From Symbiodinium natans (lineage: Eukaryota > Sar > Dinophyceae > Suessiales > Symbiodiniaceae), in contig CAJNDS010000948.1 in NCBI GenBank assembly GCA_905221605.1, forward strand, positions 1-48,879: 48,879 nucleotides of DNA, given 5' to 3'. How positions within the stretch are numbered: position 1 is the stretch's first letter; each line of letters opens with the position of its first letter. Shown here piece by piece: positions 1 to 10,500 of the stretch. The notes beneath the pieces are model-generated. The model was not told the origin of the DNA, ran no database searches, and worked only from the letters and a program-made list of their open reading frames with translations. The translations under genes were made by a program, and so were the position numbers.

Positions 1-3000
1 CATCGCTCAGATTCTTCTGTGGGCCGCCGTCCATGGTCGAATTGCTGGGGTAGAGGGTGAGCTTGGCCCCAATCTCAGCCTGGTCCCGTTGTTGCAGTGG
101 TTGTGGACCCTTTCGTCTGTTGTTAGGGGTTACACGGTTCCGTTGGCGGTGATGTCGTCGTCGGCCAAACCCTTCACGACTGAGGCGTGGAACCGGTTCG
201 CTACTTGGACCGGTGGCCTTGAACCTGCAAGGTTGAGGCCGAGGTGAGAGCTTGCATTGCCGGAGCTTTCCTGCCACCGTCGGATGTTTTGCGTCCTGGA
301 GAGCTTGAGAGCATTGATAAGGCCATTACTGAGGCCCGACGACAAATCCAGGAACCTTCCGAAGCACCTGCTGCTGCTGCCGTGAGCAAGGAAGAGGAGG
401 AGTGGCGTCAATACATCTTGAGCGGCCACCTCCCCTATCGCCGCGACTGCAAGGCGTGCATCCTCGGGAGCGGGGTTGGCCTCCAACATCGGAAGGTTAA
501 GGCCCCGGCATCTTTTGCCTTGTCTTGTGACCTTCTCGGTCCGTTGCCCGAGAAGGGGCTCTCGGAAGATTGTATCGCTTCCCGACCTCGACACAGATAT
601 GCCTTGGTGGCGGCCTACAGGGCACCGTCGGAGCTTTTGGAGAAGGGAGGCTGGATCGGCGCCAGGAAATCCATCGAGGATCTCTTCGCCAAGGATCTGC
701 TTGATCAAATGGCCAAGGAGGGCAAGGACCTTCGAGGAATCCCTCCAATTCCTGAGCATGATGTCAGTCCTGCCGAGGAGGACCACCGTCTGGAGGAGGA
801 AGTCCAAGACGTTTTCTCCTGGCCAGAGGAGGAGGAAGGGGCGCCTGAGATATCATTAACCTTGGATACCGTGACCGTGGAAGTTGAAAATGAGGAGGAA
901 GGGGGTCTGTGGGATGAAGAGGCCTTGCGAACGACTGTCAAACAGCTGGAAAGCCCTGTACCTCAAACCGTCCTTCGTTTTGTCCGCCCGATTCCCTCGA
1001 AACACTTCACGGCCATCCTGCCTGCCATCCACTCCATCATCTCCGAAATAGAGCGCATCGGTCTACCCGTTCGTTCTTTGCACACCGACCAAGGAAGAGA
1101 ATTCCTCTCCGAAGGGTTGAAGGAATGGTGTTCTAAGCGCTCCATCCGTGTGAGTATGTCCGAGCCTCACGACCATAAGGGGAACGGACTCGCCGAGAGG
1201 ATCGTGGGATGGAGAAACAAGGGCGCGCACGCTCTGAGCAGTCAGATATCCCTGTCATCCATTGGCCCTCGGCGATGCAGTATGCTGCTTCCTTGCATCA
1301 ACACCGAGTACTGGGAACATCACCTCCGGCCTACTTCGGGCAACGAGTGCTGTTTAAGAGGCCTGTCCTTCCTGGCAACCTGAAGCCCTGGAATCCCTGG
1401 TCCCAGGGGCGATACCTGTCACCGTCCAACATCGTCACCGATGGGCATGTTGTCTTGAATGATGAGGGGAAACTTGTGACGGTCCGGAACATCCGGGCAA
1501 ACCCAGTCGATCCCGAGAAAGAAGTCCTGGATATGCCTGGCGTTGCTGCCGACTTTGGGTCCGAGTCCAAGCAAGACGACATTCCTTCATATGTCGTGCC
1601 AACAGAGCCCTCCGAAGAACGATACCAACCACCAGTACGCCGGGTTGTAGGAAAGACTCCGGGTGTTAGGTTAGGGGTTGAAGAGCCGCCGCCTGCACCA
1701 CTGAGCCCGGAAGAGTTTCCTTGTCCTGATGGAACTAAGAGCCAGCCACCTCGGGTTGTAGGTAAGTCTCCGGGTGTAAGGATAGGGGTTGAAGAGCCGC
1801 CTGAGGTCGAGCTGCTGCCGCTCCCTGATAGTAAGGGGTTAGAGGAGCCTGCGCATCGGGTTGTAGGTAAGTCTCCGGGTGTTATGATGGGAACCGAAGA
1901 GCCACCTGAGGTCGACCAACCAAGTCCCTTTGCCGAAGGCCCTAGAGTTCGCCCTGACCCACTTCACCTTAGCACAGATCCAGCGGAGCCTCCTGTCCCT
2001 GCGCCTAGAAGGAAGATTACTGGCAAGACCAAGATGGCTAAACGCATCACGGTTGTTCAGCCCTTAGAAGAGAGAGCAAGAAGCCTGCGAGAAGCCTTGT
2101 CCTTCTCTCCTGGTGAAGTCGCTGCCCTCCTGGATGAGGCCCTCAACATTCGTCCCTCCGCCAACCATCAAAGGATTCGGGGCGTTGCTTCGGGTTGCAC
2201 CTTTGGGGCTTATGCTAGGGGTCCATCAACAAGGGGATTACCTTGGCGACAGGGGAGAGGCCCGAGCTTACCCGATACCTCAATGCCTTTCTGCAACACT
2301 CTCTCGGAGACTGCGAGCATCCGTCCGGAACTCCTCCCACATGGGTTGCCCTTGCTGTGTTCCGCGCGCGAGAGGTCTCTCCTCATCGTGACCTTCAAAA
2401 CGAGATTGGGTCTTGGAACCATGCCGTCCATGTGAAGTGCCCTACCTTGTGGGCTGAGAGTACTCAAGACTCTAACCCGGTCTTTGGAGGAGGAAAGCAA
2501 GAGGAAAGCGAGGTCAAGGTTACTTCCGAAAGGGTTTTAGCCGGGAGGGAGGTTCAGTTTCTAGAAGGGGCTGTCACCTTCAATGCCAGAAAGTGGCATG
2601 CCGTGCCTGCAAGTTCAGATTGGGTCGTTGCGGGTTTCACACCACTGGGATGGGACCGTGACCTTTCTGATGCCCTTAAAGGTTTTGGGTTCCCTGTGCC
2701 CTCACCGGTGAGGATTGCAATGATCCAGGGAGGAGGGACATCCTCGAGCTCGGGAGAACTTGGTTCCGACCTGCAAGGCGACAGTGCCGCTACCTCTGGC
2801 ATATCGGGAACAGGTTCCACCCAAGCCTCGATTCAAGTGTCCTCGCTTGGCTCAACTCCTGAAGAGGGCATCGAGCTACCTGACAGGCTTGGTGCCATCA
2901 ATGACCCCGACTTAGTTAGGGCCCTGGTTACCCTAAACCTCCAACACCGAGTAGAGGGGTTAGAGGCCTTGGGAGTTGAGGTTGCAAGGGACATGCTTTA

Positions 3001-6000
3001 TGTGTACCCAGAAGACTTGCTGGAGGAAGGCTGGTCTCACGTGGAAACCAGACTTTTCCGTGAGTTGGTTCTGCGGAATCTTGAGCAAGGGCCCACCACT
3101 GATGCACGTCCTAGTGGTCCAACACCTGCGACCCCGGCTCAGGCTGGGGTACGAGCCATTGGAGGAAATGGTTCACGACCTACCTTCATCCAGGAGATCC
3201 GGCAAAGAAGGCATCAGAGAGCAGCGGAGGAACGAGCTTCCAATGTTTCTGATGATGCCACGGCCGGGTCGTCCGAACCGCCAGAAGGACGACCAGATCC
3301 TCGGGTGACACCAGCTATCATCGAAGCACCGGCCCAAGAGGCATTCGATGAGATCCAGCAGTGGACCCCAATTCCGCTTGAGGTTCTGCGACTTGCTGAG
3401 GAGCTTGGTTCCGAGGCGGATTTGGTGGCGCGACCTAGTGACATCGAATATGCCAACAACACGTTCGATGATATGGTTCGGGGGTACTTTTGGAATCGGA
3501 ATGGGTTGCATCCCATCGTCGCTCGCCTGGCCCTGAGAACCTTCGCCAGACACCGCTGTGATGTCCTGGGCCTGTCAGACCGTCACCCTGATGAGGAAGC
3601 CCAGGAGGAGTCAACGCTTGAGACTCCGGTGATCCGAATGGCCCTGCATGACCACGAAGACCTTGAAGAACCCCCTCTGGCCAATGCGCATTCCTCATGT
3701 TCGAGCCGGATCCCAGCTGCCTTGCTTTCGCCTGCCTACATCATCCTTCAGCAAGGTGTTCAGTTTCCTAAAGAGGTAGACCAGGTGCCACATGTCTTGA
3801 CAGGAGGGAGGCGGAAGCTCTGCAAGGAAGGCCTCCGAACCACTCCAGTGGCACCTGCCGAGGTCGGCGCAATAAAGCATCGTTGGTATTTTTTTCAGGC
3901 TTCAAGAAGGAAACTTGGTCACTTGTTGGCAACGGGGTGCGGATTGAGAAAGGGTTTCCGGGAAAAGGGCAGCTGAGTTGCTTAATGATCCTGAAAGCAC
4001 TGTGCTCCACGCCAAGGGAGTATGTACAGTGAAGCCGGGAAAACAGGACGAACCCTACCGTCGAAAGGCTCGGCTTGTCGCTTGCGGAAATGAATTTCGG
4101 CTTTACGGACGCCGACGGACCTTTTACCGCTCGGCGTGGCCGTCGAAGGACCTGCGGGCCGCGCTCGTCGAGGCATCCCACAACCAGTGGGGTGCCTATG
4201 GCACCGATGTGGCCACAGCGTTCCTCCTTGCACCTTTAGGATCACAGGCGAAGGGACGAAAATACATCTTGAGGCCTCCGCAAATCCTGAGGGACCTAGC
4301 CCTCGCCGAGGAGGGCGAGTACTGGGTTGTCCGTAAAGCAATATACGGATTAAGGGAGAGTCCACGATGGTGGTCCGAATACCGCGACCAGGCTTTGAAG
4401 GGGGTCAAGACAGTGGATCCGACCACAGGGGAGCTCCTAACCCTGGAACAGGGCCAGGTCGATGCTAACATCCTTCGCATCAAAGGGGTGGGGGGTGAGA
4501 CGCTGGGTCTGATGATCCTCTACGTCGACGACGTGCTCTTTCTCACGACAAAGTCAAGAGCTCGAGCCATCTACGACTACATCAGGACATCCTTGCATTG
4601 GGAACTGGATCCACTTAAGCAGGCAACTGAGGAGGAGCCCCTAAAGTTCCTTGGGGTGAACATACGACCACTGCCCAAGGCCCCCGGCAAGGAGCCGGGC
4701 TTCTCCCTGGAGCAGACTGCCTACATCGAGGAAGTGTTGCACGCGCATGGGTTTTCTGGTCACCCTAGCTTGGTTGCATGCCCGAAGGAACTCCTCCATG
4801 ATTTTCCAAACGAACCTGCAGGCGCTGATGCCCTGAAGCGTGCGCAGAAAATCACAGGAGAATTGCTATGGATCAGTCAACGCAGCAGGCCAGATATTTC
4901 CTACCTGGTGCACACCATGTGCTGCAACACCTCGAAATGTCCGGAAAGGGTTTGCGAAATAGGCCAGCGCCTCCTCAAGTTCCTCGCAGCCACGAAGCAT
5001 GTCCGGTTGGAACTTAGGGTTTCCGATCCCCATGGAGGTGTTCAGGTTTTCACTGATGCAAGCTTCGCTCCGGAAGGAGCTCACAGCTTCGGTGGGGTAC
5101 TAATTAAGTACAGGGGAGCCACGGTGTTTTGGAAAGCCACCAAGTTGCCCCTAATCTCCGTCTCCACGGCGGAAGCGGAACTCCAGACCCTAAGCGAAGG
5201 GGCTATCTTGGGCCAATCCTTCCTTGCCTCACTTCAGGATGTCACCAATGACATGTCGCCACTTCACCTCCGTTGTGACTCTACCGCCGCTATTGCCCGA
5301 GCGGAGGGGTCGTCCAGCCAGAGGACAAGACACCTTAAGGTACGCGCAGCTGCCTTGCGCCAACTTGTCGAGCAGGGGATGTCCCTATCCCACTGTCCGG
5401 GGGACATTCAGTGTGCCGATATCCTCACTAAGGCTCTTTCGAGTGCTCGCCTGAGAGACCTGAGCATACTGATAGGCTTGACAAGGGAGAGTGAGGAGCC
5501 AACCGCCAGTGTGCAATGCCTCCAGGGTTCTGGGTGTTCGCAAGGTCTAGCAGCATGGGTGGCATTGCTGATGTCGTATGCTGGGGTGATTTACGGTCAA
5601 GAGCAGCATGAAGGCCAAGCACCTCCGCCTCCACCACCACTTGTGCATGAGGATCCGCCCGGGGTCTCGGATGACACATGGCTGTATGTTGCACTAGTGG
5701 TTGTAGTGATAGCTGCACTTGGGGTTTGGGAATGCCTAAAGGGTGTAGGGAGGGGAGTTTACCGTAGGGTTGAGGCCAGGCCCGTAGTCAAAGCCCTTTC
5801 CCGCCGGGAAGAGAAGCTGCAGCGAGCTGTTGCTCAAGCCCTTGAAAGGGAATTGCCATCCCCTGACACATCATCCACCACAAGCATCGAGATGCAAGCA
5901 AGGAGGAGACACAGGCGAAAACAAACGCCTCCGCCCCCGCCGCCGTGTGATTCACCTCAGGGCTCTGCCTGTGCATCTGGGGATAATCCATGGCTTCGCG

Positions 6001-6296
6001 CTCCTGTTCCACGACCTCCGCCGCCTCATCCACTTCCTCCAACGCCTGCCCGCCCTGCCGAGGGTACCTCGCCTGTGCGCCATGCCGGGGTTGAGAGGGG
6101 TGTTAGGGGGGTTTCGGTTGCGGTTCAAACTGAGCCTGTCCTTGTCTTTGGGGTTGACGAGCATGCATACATGACTCCCAAAGGGAAGACTATCCATGAT
6201 GATATCCATTGTCGTGCCGGCCTCCATCAAACCTTGGGTGTTACTGCGAAGACTCCTTGTAGGCATTGTCTCGGGAGGAAGACACGAAATGGGTAG
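1..6296 (+). pseudogene. Broken Copia pol (integrase, RT, RNase H, C-terminal TM module)
   Basis: The polyprotein is split over successive frames: about 244-1210 (integrase), 1209-2240 (end of integrase and linker), 2243-3800 (linker), 3978-6296 (RT to the end). The integrase HHCC zinc motif, both catalytic Asp and the Glu in GLAERIVG can be read, followed by three Gly-Lys-Ser/Thr-Pro-Gly-Val linker repeats. The RT segment keeps YVDD, and RNase H keeps its FTDAS and STAEAEL motifs. The C-terminus has the hydrophobic segment near 5680-5740 and the Cys/His motif near 6200-6280. At least four frame breaks mean no full-length product can be made. The last 2.3 kb is almost identical to the intact copy, so the damage is either recent or a consensus error. 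Confidence 0.92.
3978..6296 (+). CDS. Open 3' segment of element A pol: RT, RNase H, TM, Cys/His tail
   Basis: This is the longest intact stretch of the broken copy, about 770 codons. Reverse transcriptase motifs are visible, including DVATAFLLAP with the first catalytic Asp, the IYGLRESPRWW region and YVDD near 4521. RNase H follows, with FTDAS, STAEAEL, RCDSTAA and CADILTKAL, matching the usual Copia acidic residues. After RNase H come a proline stretch, one predicted membrane helix and a Cys/His motif. The first ATG is not a natural start; the segment is the continuation of an upstream frame lost through indels near 3795-3970. Any product from it alone would lack integrase and protease. 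Confidence 0.8.
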   Translation: MLNDPESTVLHAKGVCTVKPGKQDEPYRRKARLVACGNEFRLYGRRRTFYRSAWPSKDLRAALVEASHNQWGAYGTDVATAFLLAPLGSQAKGRKYILRPPQILRDLALAEEGEYWVVRKAIYGLRESPRWWSEYRDQALKGVKTVDPTTGELLTLEQGQVDANILRIKGVGGETLGLMILYVDDVLFLTTKSRARAIYDYIRTSLHWELDPLKQATEEEPLKFLGVNIRPLPKAPGKEPGFSLEQTAYIEEVLHAHGFSGHPSLVACPKELLHDFPNEPAGADALKRAQKITGELLWISQRSRPDISYLVHTMCCNTSKCPERVCEIGQRLLKFLAATKHVRLELRVSDPHGGVQVFTDASFAPEGAHSFGGVLIKYRGATVFWKATKLPLISVSTAEAELQTLSEGAILGQSFLASLQDVTNDMSPLHLRCDSTAAIARAEGSSSQRTRHLKVRAAALRQLVEQGMSLSHCPGDIQCADILTKALSSARLRDLSILIGLTRESEEPTASVQCLQGSGCSQGLAAWVALLMSYAGVIYGQEQHEGQAPPPPPPLVHEDPPGVSDDTWLYVALVVVVIAALGVWECLKGVGRGVYRRVEARPVVKALSRREEKLQRAVAQALERELPSPDTSSTTSIEMQARRRHRRKQTPPPPPPCDSPQGSACASGDNPWLRAPVPRPPPPHPLPPTPARPAEGTSPVRHAGVERGVRGVSVAVQTEPVLVFGVDEHAYMTPKGKTIHDDIHCRAGLHQTLGVTAKTPCRHCLGRKTRNG

Positions 6297-6323
6297 TAGT
6301 GAAAGGCGCCTGGCGGCTTTTTC

Positions 6324-6332
6324 AAGGAGGAG
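6324..6332 (+). other. Polypurine tract of element A
   Basis: AAGGAGGAG lies directly against the TGTTGA start of the LTR, the normal place for the plus-strand primer of LTR elements. The same tract precedes the 3' LTR of the downstream copy. Confidence 0.75.
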
Positions 6333-6759
6333 TGTTGAATGTCCAGACCCTCCACGAGCCCTTTGCCCAGGTGCTTCGCTTCTTCTTTTCCGACTTGTGG
6401 TTCAAAGGCATGCAGCACGAGCACATAACCCGAACATGCTTGAAGCACTCAGTAGGGATGTGCTAGGAAGGGGCTGCATGCACCACAAACACATAGCTTT
6501 CAAGAAAGATTTGTAAGTCTGGCTTTGTATAGCACTTGTCAGCTTGCTTTTGTTCTTTCTTCTCTTCTGAGTCCGAGCGTGTTCGCTTGCTGAGAGAAAA
6601 GCCATAGGCCGCTCTGCGCTGTGCAGTCTGGGAGACTTTGGGCGATTGGAGTTTCGGAGGTTTTCTTCGGCAAAGAATACAAGGTTCGAGATTTCGGAGG
6701 AGGACTCAGTCCACATCGAAGGGGTGCTCTTCGCTGGGGACCTGTTTGAGCCATCAACA
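6333..6759 (+). repeat. LTR shared by elements A and B (427 bp)
   Basis: The repeat starts TGTTGA and ends TCAACA, a 6-bp inverted terminal repeat of the TG...CA type. It matches 17265-17691 over all 427 bp with one difference seen by eye (T at 6588, A at 17520). It is preceded by a polypurine tract and followed at once by a primer-site-like sequence, so it acts as 3' LTR for the left copy and 5' LTR for the right copy. Confidence 0.95.
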
Positions 6760-6773
6760 GGTTATGAGTGCCC
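6760..6773 (+). promoter_or_regulatory. Primer-binding site, tRNA-Met anticodon-loop type
   Basis: The sequence right after the LTR starts GGTTATGAG. Its complement CTCATAACC contains the Met anticodon CAT in the usual loop context CTCATAA. Drosophila copia is known to prime from a half tRNA-Met cut in this region, so the same mechanism is inferred. There is no TGG acceptor-end site as in the other two families here. The first likely gag ATG (6765) lies inside this site. Confidence 0.6.
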
Positions 6774-7561
6774 AATCCGCTTCGGCGGTGCGGGGCTCCG
6801 CTACAGGGCCTCTGATGAATGGTCGCGGGCACCAGTCGTCGGTGGCGCCAAGCTATGGGGCTGCTTCTGAAGCTGGGTCTACAAGTGGTGTGGGCTTGGA
6901 TGCTGGGAGCAGTTTGCCGCAGGACACGAGGATGGCCTCCGGCTGCAGATCTGGCAATGATCTGCAGCAGGGGTCCATCCCTGGCTCTGGAGGTGGTGGT
7001 ACAGCTACACCTTTGGAGGTTGTGAATGACCTGAGGGCGGCAACCGATGGGGGCGAGGCCCCAGATACCGGTTTGCCCCCTGGAGCAGGCAACAACAGTT
7101 CAGAACTACCCGAAACACCTTTGGAGAGTGCACGGCGAGCTGTAGGACAGATCTGGCAAGCGGTGCAGGTGGCCGCTGGACACCCTGCTATGGCTTCCCG
7201 ACCTCCTCTGAACGAAGGAGGAGAGTCTGGGGAAGTGGAAACGTATCTGAGTGCTGGCTGGGATGGGTCACGGGATGATTCGAGGTCTCCCTCTCCACCA
7301 CGTGGGCCTCCCCCCGCTCCAGCCGAGGTGATGTTGCAGCAGCCACTGTTTCCACCTGAAGTCCTGAGCCAGATTGAGACGATGAATCGCGAGGCGCCTT
7401 TGCTTTCTGGGTTTGGGAGTCCTGGAAGAGAAGCTGGAAGGCCTGAGTCGTCGGATTCAGCTGGTGTGAGCAGTGGGGCCGTTCAGGCCGAAGTGCATCG
7501 ACAGCTGGAGGTCATGCGAAGAGAGCATAGTGCGCTTGTACAGGGACTAGCTAGAGAATGA
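6765..7561 (+). CDS. Gag N-terminal reading frame of element B
   Basis: The frame opens at the ATG inside the primer site, although it is open back into the LTR to about 6638. It encodes about 265 residues rich in Gly, Ser, Pro and Ala with no recognisable fold, ending in a heptad-like helix (EVHRQLEVMRREHSALVQGL). The stop at 7559-7561 falls within this helix. The +1-shifted frame, open from 7551, continues it naturally with NEFLRDRLANAV. This fits the N-terminal part of the same Gag cut off by an indel in an AGAG run, or less likely a programmed frameshift. The product would be a self-assembling Gag segment in the cytoplasm. Confidence 0.6.
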
Positions 7562-10500
7562 GTTCCTAAGGGACCGTCTCGCTAATGCTGTAGCTGTAGC
7601 AGAACGGGAGTCATGGAGAACTAGCACAGTAGGTAAGGTTTGGGGTTGGTTGGGTGAGAACTTCAAGGGATTGGGTTCGGGTCCTCGGCAAACCCTCAAC
7701 CAACCAGGCGCAGGTTTTCCCCCGGTTGCAGCTCAGGGTACGAGACCCTTGGAGCAGGTCCCAGGCGTGCCAGGTTCCTTAGGTGCAGCATTTCCCTCGA
7801 TTGCAGCTCAGGGTATGCAGCCCTTGGAGCATGTCCCAGGCGTGCCAGGTCCAGCATCCTTCCCAGGCGTTCCAGGTCTGTCAGGATATGCACATCACTC
7901 GGTCGCAGCTCAGGGCATGCAACCCTTGGAGCATGTCCCAGGCGTGCCAGGCCCAGGCTTTGCATTTCCCTCGGTCGCAGCTCAGGGTATGCAGCCCTTG
8001 GAGCATGTCCCAGGCGTGCCAGGTGCATCAGGTGCAGCATTTCCCTCGGTCGCAGCTCAGGGTATGCAGCCCTTGGAGCATGTCCCAGGCGTGCCAGCAT
8101 TTCCCTCGGTCGCAGCTCAGGGTATGCAGCCCTTGGAGCATGTCCCAGGCGTGCCAGGTGCATCAGGTGCAGCATTTCCCTCGGTCGCAGCTCAGGGTAT
8201 GCAGCCCTTGGAGCATGTCCCAGGCGTGCCAGGTGCATCAGGCTTTGCATTTCTTTCGATTGCAGCTCAGGGGATGCAGCCCTTGGAGCATGTCCCAGGC
8301 GTGCCAGGTGCATCAGGTGCAGCATTTCCCTCGGTCGCAGCTCGGGGTACGAAGCCCTTGGAGCAAGTCCCAGGCGTGCCAGGTCCAGGTGCAGCATTTC
8401 CCTCGGTCGCAGCTCGGGGTACGAAGCCCTTGGAGCAAGTCCCAGGCGTGCCAGGTCCAGGTGCAGCATTTCCCTCGGTCGCAGCTCGGGGTACGAAGCC
8501 CTTGGAGCAAGTCCCAGGCGTGCCAGGTCCAGGTGCAGCATTTCCCTCGGTCGCAGCTCGGGGTACGAAGCCCTTGGAGCATGTCCAAGGCGTGCCAAGC
8601 CCAGGTGCAGCAGTTTCCCCGATCCAAGATGCAAACGCTAGGAGTCCTGAGGTCACGAACTTACTGCAAGGCCTGCAAGCTGTCCTGCGGGGAAGTGAAG
8701 GTTCACCCACGAGTGCCGAGCAGGTCAAGTACCATTGGCAGGAACTTCCTAAGTTGCCTGAAATTGGGGCTGAGGCATCGTTGGCATTCATGGATTGGTT
8801 GCACCTTTGCGCGCCCTGTGTGGAGGACATGTCCAGCACATCGGCTGACTATTGGGCATGCTTGTGCAAGGAAGCAGAGAGATGGTACGCTGGATACATA
8901 TCGGCCGATCCTGTCACCCGTTTGACTCTAAACCCTGTCCCGAGTTACGAACTCCAGGATGTAAGATGGTCCAGGTTGGCAAAAAGGTTGGAGTCGCTCC
9001 TAATTGCAGCCTGCCCAAAGTCCGTCAAGGAAGAACTCGTGGCAGGGAGGATCAAAACTCCTCTGGGGATCATCTGCCGACTGTATTCTCTGTATGCCCC
9101 TGGTGGAGTCTCGGAACGAGAGCAGGGGATTCAGTTCCTTCAATCTCCTGTGCAAGCATCATCGCCGCACCAAGCCACTGAAGTCCTCCGGAAGTGGAAG
9201 CGTTGGCTACTGCGAACTCAAGCCTTGGGAGGAACCACTCCTGATCCAGTGATCCTTGTAAAGGCCCTAAATACGATAGTTAAGGGTGTGCTTGAGGGGG
9301 CTCCCGAAGCTCTCTTTAGGGTTAATCTGGTTCGAGCCGCCTTGAAGGTTGAGGTTGCACCAAGCCAGGAGTCGGTCGTTCAGCTCCATGCTGCCCTTAC
9401 TGCCGAGGTTGAAGCGCTCGGAAGGGTCACTCCGAAGGCCAAGGCGCCCCCTCCTCAGGTTGCAGCGGTGGATAACCCGACAGCTCCAGCATCGTCTTCG
9501 CAAGCACCAGGCCCTAAAGGAAAGGGGAACCCTAAGAACCCTGCCCCAGGACTCCCGACGGTTAACCCTAAGAGTCCTCCGCCACAGCCTGGTTCCACAG
9601 GGAATAAGTGTCGGTTCTTTCTGCAGGGTCAGGGTTGCCGTAAAGGGGAAAGGTGCCAAGACTTGCACGAGTGGAAGGAGATTCCTGCGAATGAGCGTAG
9701 TGAAAGATGTATGGCTTGTGGAGGAAGAAATCACCGGAAGGTGGATTGCCCGAACAGCAAAGCCGGAAGGGCCGGGGGTCCACCTCCCAAGAACCCTAAG
9801 ACCTCACCTCCACCAAAGGGACCTGAGTTGAAGGCTGCAGCTCCCTCGCCCAATGCCAACCACGTCACAGCTCTCCTTGAGGATGCTGCCAAGGTTCTCA
9901 AGGCAATCCAGCCCAAGGAACCCTCCGGGGTACCTGTCGTTGAAGCACAGCCCATTCCATCAGCGTCGCAAGCTCCTGTCGCCCAAGGGGTTCCTGTTTC
10001 GGTTGCGACCCTTCAGGCCCACCTCGATGCGATCCGCCAGGCGATCCCTGATGGACAGCCTAACATCAGAACTGCACAGGTAGCAAGCACTGACCCCTCG
10101 CCTTGCGAGGTAGACCAGGGTGAAAGGACTGGCTTGCTGGACTCCGGAGCCTCGCACCCCATGCGTTCTCGAGAGCCTAAGGACACCAACACGTCTCGCA
10201 CTGAGGTCACTTTGGCCGGAGGGGTGACGAGGGTGATGGAGCAAAATTCCTCCGGAACCATCCTGGTTGAGCCGGGATCGCAGCCCATCGTCCCGGTTGG
10301 AGCTTTGATCCAGGAGCTAGGATGCTCTTTGACATGGTCTGGGAAGAAGGCCACCTTGGTGCATCCGCTTCATGGGAAGATCCCGCTTCGTGTCCGCCAG
10401 GGTTGTCCGATCTTGGCAGAGACCAGAGCTTTGGAGCTCATCCATGAGCTTGAAGAAGCTAAGCTGGCGAAGTTCAACACTGAGGTGGAAGAGCTTCAGG

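Larger units (their letters stand above)
1..6759 (+). mobile_element. Copia element A, 5'-cut by window edge, degenerate
   Basis: This is a broken copy of the same family as the next element. Base 1 aligns with base 10868 of the downstream copy and the two stay nearly identical to the 3' LTR (6333-6759). Protease, gag and any 5' LTR lie outside the window or are absent. Relative to the downstream copy there is a 64-bp deletion at 223/224, a cluster of small indels near 1210-1250, a one-base loss in a G run near 2218, and dense indel clusters near 3795-3960 and 4095-4150. Its 3' LTR also serves as the 5' LTR of the next element. Confidence 0.93.

Noticed and set aside
7696-8925. Long ORFs in other frames and on the minus strand over the Gag repeats
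   Set aside because: A stop-free repeat unit gives open shadow frames in all registers; composition is not protein-like.
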